Below, in pieces: positions 43,865-54,341 of a DNA stretch of 64,000 bases (position 1 is the first letter of the stretch; every line of letters begins with the position of its first letter). The stretch is from Psychrobacter sp. WY6 (GTDB taxonomy: Bacteria; Pseudomonadota; Gammaproteobacteria; Pseudomonadales; Moraxellaceae): assembly GCF_018448495.1 (NCBI RefSeq), contig NZ_CP049902.1, positions 682,001 through 746,000 on the forward strand, given 5' to 3'. The notes below the pieces were generated by a model. It saw only the letters and a list, made by a program, of their open reading frames with translations. It had not been told where the DNA came from and did no database searches. The position numbers and the translations under genes are program-made.

Positions 43865-45031
43865 GTGCAGTATAACTTTGATGAGATAATAGACAGACGT
43901 GATACGGGGTCGTTTAAATGGCATTATAGCGATGACACGATTCCGCTATGGGTCGCAGATATGGACTTTAAGACTGCCCAGCCTATTTTAGCGGCGATTG
44001 AGCAAGTAACGCAGCATGGCATATTGGGTTACACCGTGCCGACCGAGCCGTTGTATCAAGCGATTATCGACTGGCATGGCAGTCGTTATGACTTGTGGCT
44101 GGAGCAGCAGGATATCCTGTTTTCTCCGGGTGTCGTGCCAAGTTTGGTGCTGATGATGAAGGTGTTTACCGAGGCAGGGGATGCGGTACTCATTAATGAT
44201 CCGATTTATACGCCTTTTATGACCAAGGTTTTGGACAATAATCGTAAGCTTGTGACTTCTGCATTACAGGAGAATGAGGGGCGATACTATCTGGATTTAG
44301 CTGATATAGAAGATAAAATTATCGAGCATAAAGTTAAGCTATATTTGTTGTGTAATCCGCATAATCCGGGCGGACGTGTATGGATAGCGGATGAGCTTGA
44401 AGCGCTGCTTTTAATCTGCAAAAAGCACGATGTGGCGATTGTGAGTGATGAGATTCATCAAGATTTAACTTTGAGTGGTCACACCTTTATTCCCTTTTTA
44501 ACTCTAGCAACAGGCTATGAGCACAAAGTAGTCAGCCTAACCTCGATGACCAAAACCTTTAATATTGCCGGTATCAAAGGCTCTATGATTTTTGCTAAAG
44601 ACAGTGCATTACTCAGTAAAATGAACCAGCAGCAGCGCTTGAGTGACGAGCATGAGCTAAATTTATTTGCTTATACGGCTATGCGTCGTGCTTATGAAGA
44701 AGGTGGTGAGTGGTTGGCGCAGGCGCTGACTTATATTGAAGCCAATATTGAATTAACCATTAGCTTTTTAGAAGAGCATTTACCTAAAATTAAGGTGATG
44801 CGTCCAGAAGCTTCGTATTTGATTTGGCTAGATTGCTCGGCATATGCGCAAGACGATCAAATGCTTTATGACACACTAAGAGCCGCTAAGGTTGAGCTGA
44901 GTGCAGGTATCAAATATGGTAATGAAGGGCATCTTAAAATGCGCCTTAATGTAGCGTGCCCTAAAGCGCTGCTTATAGAAGGGCTAACTCGTATGCATAC
45001 TGCATTAAATAGCGATGCTTTTAAACAGTAA
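43865..45031 (+). CDS. MalY/PatB-family aminotransferase (probable cystathionine beta-lyase)
   Basis: A fold-type I PLP enzyme of 388 residues. It opens with NFDEIIDRRDTGSFKWHYS and IPLWVADMDFKTAQPI, typical of MalY/PatB C-S lyases. The PLP lysine lies in SLTSMTKTFNIAGIKGS, with LLCNPHNPGGRVW and VSDEIHQDL upstream. Likely reaction: beta-elimination of cystathionine or cysteine conjugates. The start is a GTG with a strong AAAGGAG site. Intact. Confidence 0.9.
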   Translation: MQYNFDEIIDRRDTGSFKWHYSDDTIPLWVADMDFKTAQPILAAIEQVTQHGILGYTVPTEPLYQAIIDWHGSRYDLWLEQQDILFSPGVVPSLVLMMKVFTEAGDAVLINDPIYTPFMTKVLDNNRKLVTSALQENEGRYYLDLADIEDKIIEHKVKLYLLCNPHNPGGRVWIADELEALLLICKKHDVAIVSDEIHQDLTLSGHTFIPFLTLATGYEHKVVSLTSMTKTFNIAGIKGSMIFAKDSALLSKMNQQQRLSDEHELNLFAYTAMRRAYEEGGEWLAQALTYIEANIELTISFLEEHLPKIKVMRPEASYLIWLDCSAYAQDDQMLYDTLRAAKVELSAGIKYGNEGHLKMRLNVACPKALLIEGLTRMHTALNSDAFKQ

Positions 45032-45033
45032 TA

Positions 45034-46598
45034 TCATTTAGCAGGATAACCAGTAATGTCCTGAATACTTTGATATAAGGGTTTTAGACGCTCATACATT
45101 TTGAGATAAACCTCATTATAAAGACGTTTGTAGAGCTGGACGTTGGCGTCAATGGGCATAAATTCATCACCCAAATGGGTCATCGCCTGAGTTGCGGTTA
45201 AATGGTCGGAATAAACGCCGAGCCCCACTGCACAGTTGATGGCAGCACCTAAGCCTGAGGCTTCATAAGTGCGGTCGATAAGCGGGCATGTCAAAGATAT
45301 CTGCCGTCAGCTGCATGGCTGAGTCACTTTGAGAGCCGCCACCAGACACACGCAAGTGTTTGATGGGTTTGCCTGTACGCTTCTCAATGGTATCAAAACC
45401 AAGTTTTAGCTCATAGGCAAGCCCTTCTAGGATAGCGCGATAAACATGCGCTCGCGTGTGTACATCACCAAATCCAATGAGCGCGCCTTTGCCCTCAAGT
45501 CCCGGATGACGAACACCGGGTGACCAGTATGGCTGCATCATTAATCCCATACAGCCTGCTGGAATGTCTTTCACCGCTTGATCGAGGAGTTTTTCGGTAT
45601 CAATGCCTTGCGTCTTTGCCAGCTGTTCTTCATAGTGGGCAAACTGCTCCTTAAACCAGCTGACCATCCAAAAGCCGCGATAGATCATATACTCATGATT
45701 ATAGTAATTCGGCGCAGCGGCAGTGTAGGCGGGCATGTGCTTAAGGATTTCGACGTAATTGCTCGACGTGGTATTAATCGTCGCAGTAGTGCCAAAGCTT
45801 AGACAGGCGGTTTCTGCAGCGAGACCTGCAGAGCCTAATGCTTCACAAGCCTTATCACTGGCGGCAGCAATCATCGGCGTGCCCTCTAAAATCCCCGTGG
45901 CTTTGGCTGCTTTTGTACTAATAGAACCGAGTGGCTGTCCCGGCGGCACAATCTTGGGCATTTGGTCGGGTCGACAGCTAAACAATCGCCATTTGAGATC
46001 TTTAGCTTTTAGCCAAGCTTGGGCTTTGTTCATATGGCAGGTAGCCTAAAGCATGACCGGCGGAGTCGATAAGCTCACCTGTGAGCTGATAGGTGAGATA
46101 GGCGGACAAATTGACATAATGAGCGGTTTTTGCCCACATTTCTGGTTCATGATGAGCAAGCCAATTACAGCGGGCTTTTTGCTGTGCCTCTTGTACCAGC
46201 TCGCCCATACCGATGACTTTGGTGAGTGGATTGAGCAAGCCTATGTCATTGGTTTCGCCGCGACGCAAATCCATCCACACAATGGCTGGGCGTAGCGGTT
46301 GTTTATCCTTGTCCAAACATATCATGGTATAGCGCTGGGTGGCGAGACTGACACCAGCGATTTGCTCAGGAGTAATAGCGCAGGTTTGCCAGAGTTGCTG
46401 ACAAGCTTCGCTTAATTTTTGCCAATAATAATCGGCATGTTGCTCGGCAAAATTTGGCTGCGTTGAAAAATACGGCTCGATAATGACGCGGGCTTTGGCA
46501 ATCTCGCTACCGAATTGATCAAAGATCAGCGCCCTGACGCTTTGGGTGCCATTGTCGATAGCTAAGAAATAGATAGGGGCATCAAAGTGATTGGTCAT
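45034..46598 (-). CDS. FGGY-family carbohydrate kinase, two frameshifts
   Basis: Starts MTNHFDAPIYFLAIDNGTQS with the FGGY phosphate-1 motif, then VSLATQRYTMICLD and WMDLRRGET. The C-terminal half has LSFGTTATINT, YEASGLGAAINCAVGLG and the VSGGGSQSDSAMQLTADI signature. Frames break near 46015 and near 45275. About 522 residues joined. The neighbouring glpD suggests a glycerol-like or dihydroxyacetone-like substrate, but the substrate cannot be read from sequence. The start 46598 is set by AAGGA in front. It ends three bases from the convergent MalY-like gene. Confidence 0.85.
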
Positions 46599-46643
46599 AG
46601 TCATCCTTAACTATGTAGTGATAAGCAGTAATAAAAATAAGCT

Positions 46644-48320
46644 TTAAGCTGCTGGTAGGTGATAATAGCGTTGCCATAATTGGGTATAGCGTTCAACTTC
46701 TTGCTGCCATTTTTGCTCATCCCAGCCGAGCTCTTGCTGACATATTTGTTTGAGCCTATCGCTAATTAATGGCGTCATTGCGCCATGTGGCAGTATCAAT
46801 CCTAGGCGCGTACGGCGTAATAATAAATCGTCTAAATGAATAACTTGCTCACAGCAGGCCGCAAAGCGAATTTCTGCCCAAATGGTATTGCTATCAGTCA
46901 CATAAGTTAAATCATCGTCATGAGCTAATTCTAATAAGGTATCAAGCTTTAGACCGTAAAACCCTTGTAAACGCTGTTGTAGAGGTTTTGGTAGTGTTTT
47001 GAATTTTGGATTAGTCGGAGTTTGATTACTAAAGACTTGGTCGCTATATACGACATTATCTTCGGTAGTAGACTCGTCAAGTTCGAGCACCTTTTGACAA
47101 ACTTTCAGTACATCAAGGGCGATTAGGCGAAAGGTGGTTAATTTGCCGCCACTGACGGTCACTAAATTATTATCCAACCAAACGCTATGGTCGCGTTTTT
47201 CTTTACTCGGGCTGACACGCTTACCATCACCGCCATCAGAAATCAGTGGACGCACGCCTGCCCATGAGCTGATGACATCCTTGCGGCTAATGTCTACATT
47301 ATCAAAGAGATTATTGGTCGCTGCCAATAGGTAATCCACCTCTTCATTAGTGATACCGACTTCGTTATCGTCTAATGGCGGATGATCCAAATCGGTGGTA
47401 CCAAGGACGGTACGGTTTTCCCATGGAAAGACAAAGACGGCTCTTTTGTCGATAGGGTGCAAAAAGGTATAGGCTTGCTGCAACGGTAGGCGCTCTTGGC
47501 TGACCACCAGATGGCTACCACGCGACGGGCGAATTTGTTTATGAAAGCTTTGTTCTGTTTGTTTGCTTGCCTGCATTCTTAGAGTATCCGCCCAAGCACC
47601 CGTAGCACTAACTACCACTTTGGCATGAATATCGTAAGTATGATTGCTATCATTAGAAGCAGTGTCTTTTAAAGTTGCGCCAACTACTAAGCCTTGCTCA
47701 TTAGTAATCAATGATTCGGCTTTAAGGTAGTTAATCGCCTGCGCACCATCATGGATGGCTTCATCAAGTACGCGCATCACAAGGCGTGAGTCATCGGTCA
47801 CTGCATCACTAAACTGACTGGCGCCCAAAAATTTTTCTTGCTTGATGTGCGGATTAAGCTGTAAAAAAGCGTCTTTTTTAAAGTATTTAGAGTAGCGCTT
47901 GCCCGCGAGCCCATCGTAGACACGTAGCAAGGTATTGAATATCCATGGCGGTGGAAACTTGCCTTTATAATGTGGCATGACGTAATGCATCTCGTTGACC
48001 AGACCTTTTGCTTCACTGAGCATGCGCTCACGTTCACGCACGCTAAGCAAAGTGGTTTTATAGTCACCTGAGGCAATATAGCGCAGCCCGCCATGTACCA
48101 TTTTACTAGAGCGGCTGGACGTGCCCCACGCAAAGTCTTTTTGCTCGATTAATAAAACTGCTAAGCCGCGCCGTGCTGCTTCGCGAGCAATACCTGCACC
48201 AGTAATGCCGCCACCGATGATGAGTATATCCCACGGTACTACTTGAGACGAGCGACGAGATAAAGGCGCTAATGCTTGCTGGCGTTGCTGATATTGATCA
48301 TGCTGATTGGCTTGGTTCAT
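46644..48320 (-). CDS. glpD: Glycerol-3-phosphate dehydrogenase (FAD), aerobic type
   Basis: GlpD oxidises sn-glycerol-3-phosphate to dihydroxyacetone phosphate at the inner membrane, passing electrons to quinone. FAD-binding dinucleotide fold ILIIGGGITGAGIAREAARRG; signature GTSSRSSKMVHGGLRYI; DLDHPP and SGGKLTTFRL later. 558 residues, slightly longer than E. coli GlpD, intact. It sits between an AGPS-like oxidase and an FGGY kinase, all on one strand. Confidence 0.93.
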   Translation of the reverse strand: MNQANQHDQYQQRQQALAPLSRRSSQVVPWDILIIGGGITGAGIAREAARRGLAVLLIEQKDFAWGTSSRSSKMVHGGLRYIASGDYKTTLLSVRERERMLSEAKGLVNEMHYVMPHYKGKFPPPWIFNTLLRVYDGLAGKRYSKYFKKDAFLQLNPHIKQEKFLGASQFSDAVTDDSRLVMRVLDEAIHDGAQAINYLKAESLITNEQGLVVGATLKDTASNDSNHTYDIHAKVVVSATGAWADTLRMQASKQTEQSFHKQIRPSRGSHLVVSQERLPLQQAYTFLHPIDKRAVFVFPWENRTVLGTTDLDHPPLDDNEVGITNEEVDYLLAATNNLFDNVDISRKDVISSWAGVRPLISDGGDGKRVSPSKEKRDHSVWLDNNLVTVSGGKLTTFRLIALDVLKVCQKVLELDESTTEDNVVYSDQVFSNQTPTNPKFKTLPKPLQQRLQGFYGLKLDTLLELAHDDDLTYVTDSNTIWAEIRFAACCEQVIHLDDLLLRRTRLGLILPHGAMTPLISDRLKQICQQELGWDEQKWQQEVERYTQLWQRYYHLPAA

Positions 48321-48400
48321 AAATGATCCGTCGTAATTTGGACTCAGGTTAATCAGTGACTCAATGTTCCTAAGTCTTCTGATCGGGCTGTAACTGGCTT

Positions 48401-50156
48401 CTAATCTTCGATTAAAACGCCTGGATTCATACGCTGCTCAGGATCTAAGCTTTTGAGCATATCAGCAGTTACTTGGATACCTAGCTCACCCTTTTCAGCT
48501 GATAAGTAAGGTGCGTGATCACGGCCGACGCCATGCTGATGCGATATCGTCGCTGTGCCATTGGCCAAACTTGAACTGGCGGCATGTTTGATTTTTTGCC
48601 AGCGGCTTAAGGTACTAGCGTGGTCTTGTGCTGCTCTAAAGAAGTAGGTGGTATAAAGACTGGCACCTTGTTTATAGACATGAGAGATATGAGTAAAGAC
48701 CATCACTTTTTCGCCTTCATCGCTCAAAGCGTTTTTCACCGCTTCTTGCATCTGCTGCATCTGCTCGTCGATATGATTCCAGTTGGTTGCGGTCTCAAAG
48801 GTATCGACCATGATGCCTTTTTCCCATAAGGTGCCACGCAAATAAGGAAATTTAAAGCGTCCATGCGCCCAGACACTGCCCATGATATCGGTTATTTTGC
48901 CCGTGACACTGCCTTGCTGTTTTAATAGCTTATTAAACTGCGTCAGTGCCAATTTATTTTGTGCTTTATCCCCTGAGACGCCATAAGTGAGCATGACTTT
49001 TTTTGAGCTGAGTCCGCGCGCTTAGATAAGTGCTAATGGCTAAAAATTGACTAGGGGTTGTACCCAGATGCAAGTGCGCGTCAGTCTCGACAGCATTACT
49101 TAGACGCAACATCGATAGGCGAACATTTTTTTGCACGGCTTGTCTAAGCACTTCTTTACCCGCTTCCCAGTTAGGCAGAAATGCCACTTTAAATAGCTCT
49201 TCTTCTGGTTGCGACTGCACCCGCATTTTGACTTCAGTAAAAATACCAGTGCGACCTTCAGTGCCCATCATCATCTCGCGCAGATCAGGCCCTGCTGCTG
49301 ACGCTGGAATATCCGCAATATTGAGCACGCCTTGTGGCGTCACCAACGTACCACCAGCAAACAACTGCTCGATACGCCCGTAGCCTAAAGACTGCTGACC
49401 ACTAGAGCGTGCAGCAATCCAGCCGCCAAGGGTCGATAGCTCCCAAGACTGAGGATAATGTCCCAAACGATAGCCGTGTGCGTCTAATTGCGCTTCGACC
49501 GCTGGACCTTGTGTGCCTGCGCCAAAGGTAGCAATTTGGCTCTCACTGTCTAAGTTAATCAGCTGATCCATTTTGCTCATGGCGATGGTCAATATGGGGC
49601 GCGAACCCTTTTGCGGATTGATATGACCCGCTACTGAAGTGCCGCCGCCAAAAGGAATGACGATAAGGTCGTGCTCGCTCGCTAGCTTTAATAAGGTTTC
49701 GACATCAGCGGTCGATTCAGGAAAAGCGACCCCATCAGGAAAGGCTTCAAAGTCGCCACCATGCATGGCTATCCAGTCTGGAAAGCTTTGACCACGGGCG
49801 TGTCTAAGTCTCACTTCGTTATCGACAGATACGGTATCAAACTCAGTCATAGCAACAGGCAAGCGCGATTTGGGCACGGTTTTAAGTACTTGCTGTAAGC
49901 TCACTGATGATAGTTTTCTGGTTTTACCAATGTACGATTTGATCAGTTTCGCCCCATGTGCTGAGACTTTTTTATTAATATTGATATTGCCCCAGCCATT
50001 CCAGCGCGTTTGCTCGATTGGGGTATTTGCCGTATGACCTTTTAAGGCGGCGTCTATACTGGTGTTATTGGTATTTTGGTTATCAGAATTGACTGAAGTA
50101 GCTTTAGACTGGGCAGATTTAGGGCGTTTTCGGATAAGGGCTTTGATTTTGCTCAT
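48401..50156 (-). CDS. FAD-binding oxidase, alkyl-DHAP synthase (AGPS)-like, one frameshift
   Basis: A VAO/PCMH-type flavoprotein. The start RWNGWGNININKKVSAHG matches alkyldihydroxyacetonephosphate synthase-like enzymes. The FAD domain has VIPFGGGTSVAGHI and STLGGWIAARSSGQQSLGYG. The frame breaks near 49015. The C-terminal part has AHGRFKFPYLRGTLWEKG, VFTHISHVYKQGASLYTTYFF and SHQHGVGRDHAPYL, the last close to the AGPS active-site loop. In eukaryotes the enzyme makes ether lipids from acyl-DHAP; for bacterial members the true reaction is unsettled. About 585 residues. Likely an operon with glpD and the FGGY kinase. Confidence 0.85.
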
Positions 50157-50220
50157 AGGGACATACCTGTCAATTTATTATGATTATCTGTGACTATAAT
50201 AAGTAACTGTTTTCTGTACA

Positions 50221-50540
50221 TTAGTCAACAACGATTGGTGTGCTGTTCCGACTTGCTAATTCTTTATTCCCCACCAAAACCATCAGTCTATGCGCTAAGT
50301 AGTGCCAAATAACACCAATAAACCCTAATATATAAAAGTACCAATGCGGTGAGACTAAGCTTGAGAAGATTTCAGATGAAGTCCATGTGTTGCCGAATAG
50401 TACAGGTTAATCATAGTCGACACTGATACAAGCTTCTCTGTAGAATGCTATATAAAAAAGCATAATAGCTGCTTTACGAGACCAATAAACCGCTTTTTGA
50501 TTTTGCTCATTTCTATAACGCCTTGTTATGATTTCTTATG
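50221..50540 (-). pseudogene. Possible remnant of a small membrane-protein gene
   Basis: Outside the recognised genes, the minus strand between a stop upstream and the TAA at 50221 encodes RNEQNQKAVYWSRKAAIML and then, after an in-frame stop near 50405, LVSPHWYFYILGFIGVIWHYL followed by HRLMVLVGNKELASR. It has one clear membrane helix. No start codon is evident, and the product is unknown. It could be a decayed gene or chance. Confidence 0.4.
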
Positions 50541-50709
50541 GATGGAGGAAATAAATGAAATCCTTATAAAAATGAAATAAAGTTCGAGAATATACTGGTC
50601 TAATGAGATAGTATATGTCAGTTGGTAGATTAGCGTATTTTTATAACCAATAGACTGCTCAAACTTGTTAAAATAGCGCACCAATTTATTTATTGATGGA
50701 CACTACGTT

Positions 50710-52302
50710 ATGACAACTGCTGCCAACGTTCCTACTATTAAAGAAGATCGCATCTTAATTCTCGATTTTGGCTCACAGTACAGCCAGCTTATCGCCCGCC
50801 GTGTCCGTGATTCAGGCGTATTCTGTGAGATGTTCCCTTATGATATCGACACTCAGCGCATTACCGATTTTGGCGCAAAAGGCGTTATCTTATCTGGCGG
50901 TCCTGAGAGCGTGCACGCAGATGACAGCCCACGCATCAATGATGCCGTATTTGATCTAGGCGTACCCGTATTGGGTATCTGCTACGGTATGCAAGCGATG
51001 GCAGAGCGCTTCGGTGGTAAAGTTCATGCCAGTGATATCCATGAATTTGGCGCAGCAACCATCAATATCGATGGCAAATCAACGCTGACTGATGGTATCG
51101 AAGACGCAGCAGCGAAGCTAAATGTGTGGATGAGTCATGGCGATAAAGTGGTCGATGCCCCACAAGGCTTCGATATCGTCGCTAGTACGCCAAGCTGCCC
51201 GATTGCGATTATGGCTGATGATTCGCGCTATTATTATGGTTTGCAGTTCCATCCTGAAGTCACGCATACCGCACAAGGTTCTGCATTACTAGGACGTTTT
51301 GTCCATGAAATCTGTGGCTGCGCTGGTAGCTGGACGCCTGACAACATCATCGATATGCGTATCGAACAACTCAAAAAGCAAATCGGTGATAAGCAAGTAT
51401 TGCTCGGTCTTTCAGGTGGTGTAGATAGCTCAGTCGTCGCAGCATTATTGCATAAAGCGATTGGCGATCAGCTAACGTGTGTTTGTTGATACTGGTCTTT
51501 TGCGTCTGCACGAAGGCGACCAAGTGATGCAAATCTTTGCTGAAAACATGGGTGTAAAAGTGATTCGTGTTGATGCTGAAGAGTTATTTTTAACCGCATT
51601 GGCTGGCGAGTCTGATCCAGAAGCCAAGCGCAAAATCATCGGTAAAACCTTTATCGATGTATTCGCTAATAGTGCCCGTGAAGTCAGTGAGCAAAGCGAT
51701 GGTAAAGTCATCGAATTCTTAGCGCAAGGCACGATTTACCCAGACGTTATCGAATCAGCGAAGTCGCATCAAGGTAAAGCGCACGTGATTAAGAGCCATC
51801 ATAACGTTGGCGGTTTGCCAGATGATTTGGCATTTGAATTGGTTGAGCCGTTACGTGATTTGTTTAAAGATGAAGTCCGTAAATTGGGCATTACCCTTGG
51901 TTTACCAGCGAAGATGATTAACCGTCATCCGTTCCCAGGACCGGGCCTGGGCGTGCGTATCCTTGGTGAAGTTACCAAAGAATTCGCTGATATTCTGCGT
52001 GCTGCTGATGCTATATTTATGGAAGAGTTAGAAAAATCAGGCTGGTATGAAAAGACCGCGCAAGCGTTTGCGGTATTCCAACCGATTAAATCGGTCGCGT
52101 GGTCGGTGATGGTCGCCGCTATGCGTGGGTGATTGCGTTACGTGCGGTTGAGACCGTAGACTTTATGACGGCCCGCTTTGCGCATCTGCCATATGATTTG
52201 ATTGAGACGGTATCGAATCGTATAATGAATGAAATCGCTGAAGTCTCGCGTGTGACTTATGATGTGTCGAGCAAGCCGCCTGCGACGATTGAGTGGGAAT
52301 AA
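50710..52302 (+). CDS. guaA: GMP synthase (glutamine-hydrolysing), two frameshifts
   Basis: GuaA converts XMP to GMP. The class I amidotransferase domain has [27 protein letters not shown] with the catalytic Cys, and [10 protein letters not shown]. The ATP pyrophosphatase domain has [19 protein letters not shown], and the dimerisation domain has [14 protein letters not shown]. Frames break near 51482 (a TG short) and near 52092 (a G short). Repaired length about 531 residues. The 3' end is repeated at 54230-54283, suggesting an integration site. Confidence 0.96.
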
Positions 52303-52305
52303 ACC
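52252..52305 (+). repeat. Direct repeat (att-like), left copy at the guaA 3' end
   Basis: 54 bp from GTGACTTATGATGTGTC to GGGAATAAACC, covering the last 16 codons and stop of guaA. It is matched by 54230-54283 with one difference. Confidence 0.85.
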
Positions 52306-52670
52306 GTTTAAGTATTCTAAACGGTAACGGTGTTAACCTAGCTAGATGTACAAACCGTACTATCTGCGCTCGGTTGCCTTGTTACCATTTTAGACTACGT
52401 AAACTTATCTAAATAGCTTTTCAACTCATCTTTTATGAATTGATATACGACTGATCAAGAATTAGATTAGTTCAATATAGCGATAAAAAAGCACTCAACT
52501 TGGTTGGGTGTTTTTTTGGTTAAAAAAAACAGGCAACTAAGAATCCTCTAATTTTTCATTGAACATTTGTCTTTATTATCTATAATATAGCCAACTTTAA
52601 TTGGCTATTATTTATTAAAGTCGAGATAAGCCTATCAATCGTTCAGTATTTAGTAAAATTAAGGGATAAG
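52306..52670. other. guaA downstream spacer
   Basis: A 365-bp AT-rich stretch without a gene. It holds a hairpin terminator at 52484-52518 (CACTCAAC/GTTGGGTG with T-run) and, at its right end, the promoter and leader of the zinc-ribbon gene. Confidence 0.7.
52484..52518 (+). terminator. Terminator downstream of guaA
   Basis: AAAAAAGCACTCAAC pairs with GTTGGGTGTTTTTTT. A close copy lies after the second repeat at 54307-54341, suggesting that the duplicated block once included it. Confidence 0.8.
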
Positions 52671-53354
52671 ATGTTTTGTAATAACTGTAATCAAGAAAAT
52701 TCAAGCGAGGCAGGATTTTGTTCAAAATGTGGGCATCAGTTCTCTGACGTTCAAGCACAAACACCGCCACCATTAACGCCAGTTAATATTTCTAAAGATG
52801 CGCAAATCCCGCAAAACCATTCAGCTTCCAGTTCTGAAAATGCCGATGCTTTATTGGCAGCTTTCGTTGGTAAAAATTATGATGATTTCTACCGTAATAA
52901 ATGGTTTAAAGATAGTGAGCCACGCCTAGAAGTTAATAACGATGGTTCGAGCATTCACAGTTTTAATATTGCTGGACTGCTCTTGGGAACATCTTGGTTA
53001 TGCTATCGTAAAATGTACTAGTCGCTTTTTTATTGTACTTGGCATTAATGCAGTTGATTTAGTCTTAATGCATCTGCTCGGTATGGAGGCGTATAGCTCT
53101 ATAGGTCAAACCAGCTTTTTTTCGCATGGGCAGTACTGACAGGACTTTTAGGTAATTATTTTTACTTTAGTCACAGCGTCAAAAATATAAAAAAAGTCAT
53201 GAGTAATACAGCTGACCCAGCGACGGTCGAACAGGAGTTAGCGGCAAAGGGTGGTACGTCATGGGTTGGCGCCATCGTGGGTAGCATATTATCAGTATTG
53301 CTATCTATGGGTATGTCCTATTTGTTTGCGCCTGAGTGGTATTGGTTGGTGTAG
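52671..53354 (+). CDS. Zinc-ribbon DUF2628-type membrane protein, frameshifted
   Basis: Starts MFCNNCNQENSSEAGFCSKCG, a two-CxxC zinc ribbon. A Pro/Ser-rich linker leads to FVGKNYDDFYRNKWFK and FNIAGLLLGTSWLCYRKMY, as in DUF2628 proteins. The frame breaks near 53015, 53060 and 53125. Joined, further helices follow (LVAFLLYLALMQL and GAIVGSILSVLLSMGMSYLF), ending WYWLV at 53354. About 228 residues, inner-membrane. Function unknown. It lies between the two guaA-end repeats. Confidence 0.7.
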
Positions 53355-53400
53355 TACGTCTAATAAAATAAGGTTAATCTAAGGAGGCGAGACAAAAGTG

Positions 53401-54212
53401 ATGGAACCATTAAAACAACATATGATTTGGAACTAACGGATAAGGATTATGGGCAAGGTTGGGCTTTTGGTCGCCCAGTCGGCATCACCACGGCTCAATG
53501 GCCGCGAAGCAGGATTAACGGTCTACCGATGGCGCACTTATGGACGATATTAGTGCCTGAAGCGTATCGCATAAAAGGGAAAGATCTCGTGGCAATATCG
53601 CTTTTTCAAGCGGATGATCATGTTGAAGATAGGGTAGACGGTGTTGAAGATATGATTGCTAATCTCACTGAGGTAAATGATACAGACGCTGAGAATTTTT
53701 GGGCGTCACTGAGTCGCTATGCTAACCATCGTCACCCTCAAGAAATCTATCTTGAAGATATGATTGGTGGTGGCTGGACATTGATTTGGCTAACCAAGGA
53801 GGAGTTTGAAGAGGAAGCGACAGCATTGCCTAGTAAAGAAGATGGTATATATCCAGACTATGAAATTGAAGCGTGGAGTAGCACTTGCTTTGTCAAAGAT
53901 GAACCCGCTCAGTTTATTAAGCACGTTGTCCGAATAGATGATCCTAACATTGGCAAGATGCTCGATGAGTGGGCAGATGAAGATGATGTGAACGCTTATA
54001 TTCCGATGTTCTCTGAAAAAGGTGAGATGTTAAAGCTTGATAGGTTTCATGCAAAAAGTCATTTTGGTGGTACGGCCAATCCCATTCAAGCGATACCAGA
54101 ATTTAGCCCTTTTTATATTGAGTTTGAAGAAACGCTTGGCGATGCCAATATGGGCGGTGGCAATGGACAAATTGATTTGCTGAATAATGAGTTTGATTGG
54201 GCGTGTGGTTAA
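53401..54212 (+). CDS. Hypothetical acidic protein, accessory, N-terminal frameshift
   Basis: A strong AAGGAGG site (53381-53387) precedes an ATG at 53401. That frame stops after 11 codons, but one extra G in GATGGAACC joins it to the long frame (TIKTTYDLELTDKDYGQGWAFG...). About 270 residues, acidic, no signal peptide or membrane helix. Motifs such as WPRSRINGLPMAHLWTILVP and the C-terminal NPIQAIPEFSPFYIEFEETLGDA recall DUF1963-like proteins only faintly. I cannot assign a function. It lies inside the guaA-end repeats and could be an immunity-type cargo gene; that is a guess. Confidence 0.65.
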
Positions 54213-54229
54213 CTGTTGATAACGTAAAA

Positions 54230-54283
54230 GTGACTTATGATGTGTCCAGCAAGCCGCCTGCGACGATTGAGTGGGAATAAACC
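54230..54283 (+). repeat. Direct repeat (att-like), right copy
   Basis: 54 bp identical to the guaA 3' end except one base (G to C in GTGTCNAGC). It is not part of any complete gene here, so it is a detached gene end of the kind left by site-specific integration or duplication. Confidence 0.85.
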
Positions 54284-54306
54284 TCTACTTAGTCTTTAGC
54301 TGAAAA

Positions 54307-54341
54307 CAAAAAAACACTCAACTGAGTTGGGTGTCTTTTTG
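54307..54341. terminator. Terminator after the right repeat
   Basis: CACTCAAC-TGA-GTTGGGTG with flanking A and T runs; similar to the guaA terminator at 52484-52518. It could also end the leftward AIPR gene. Confidence 0.75.
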
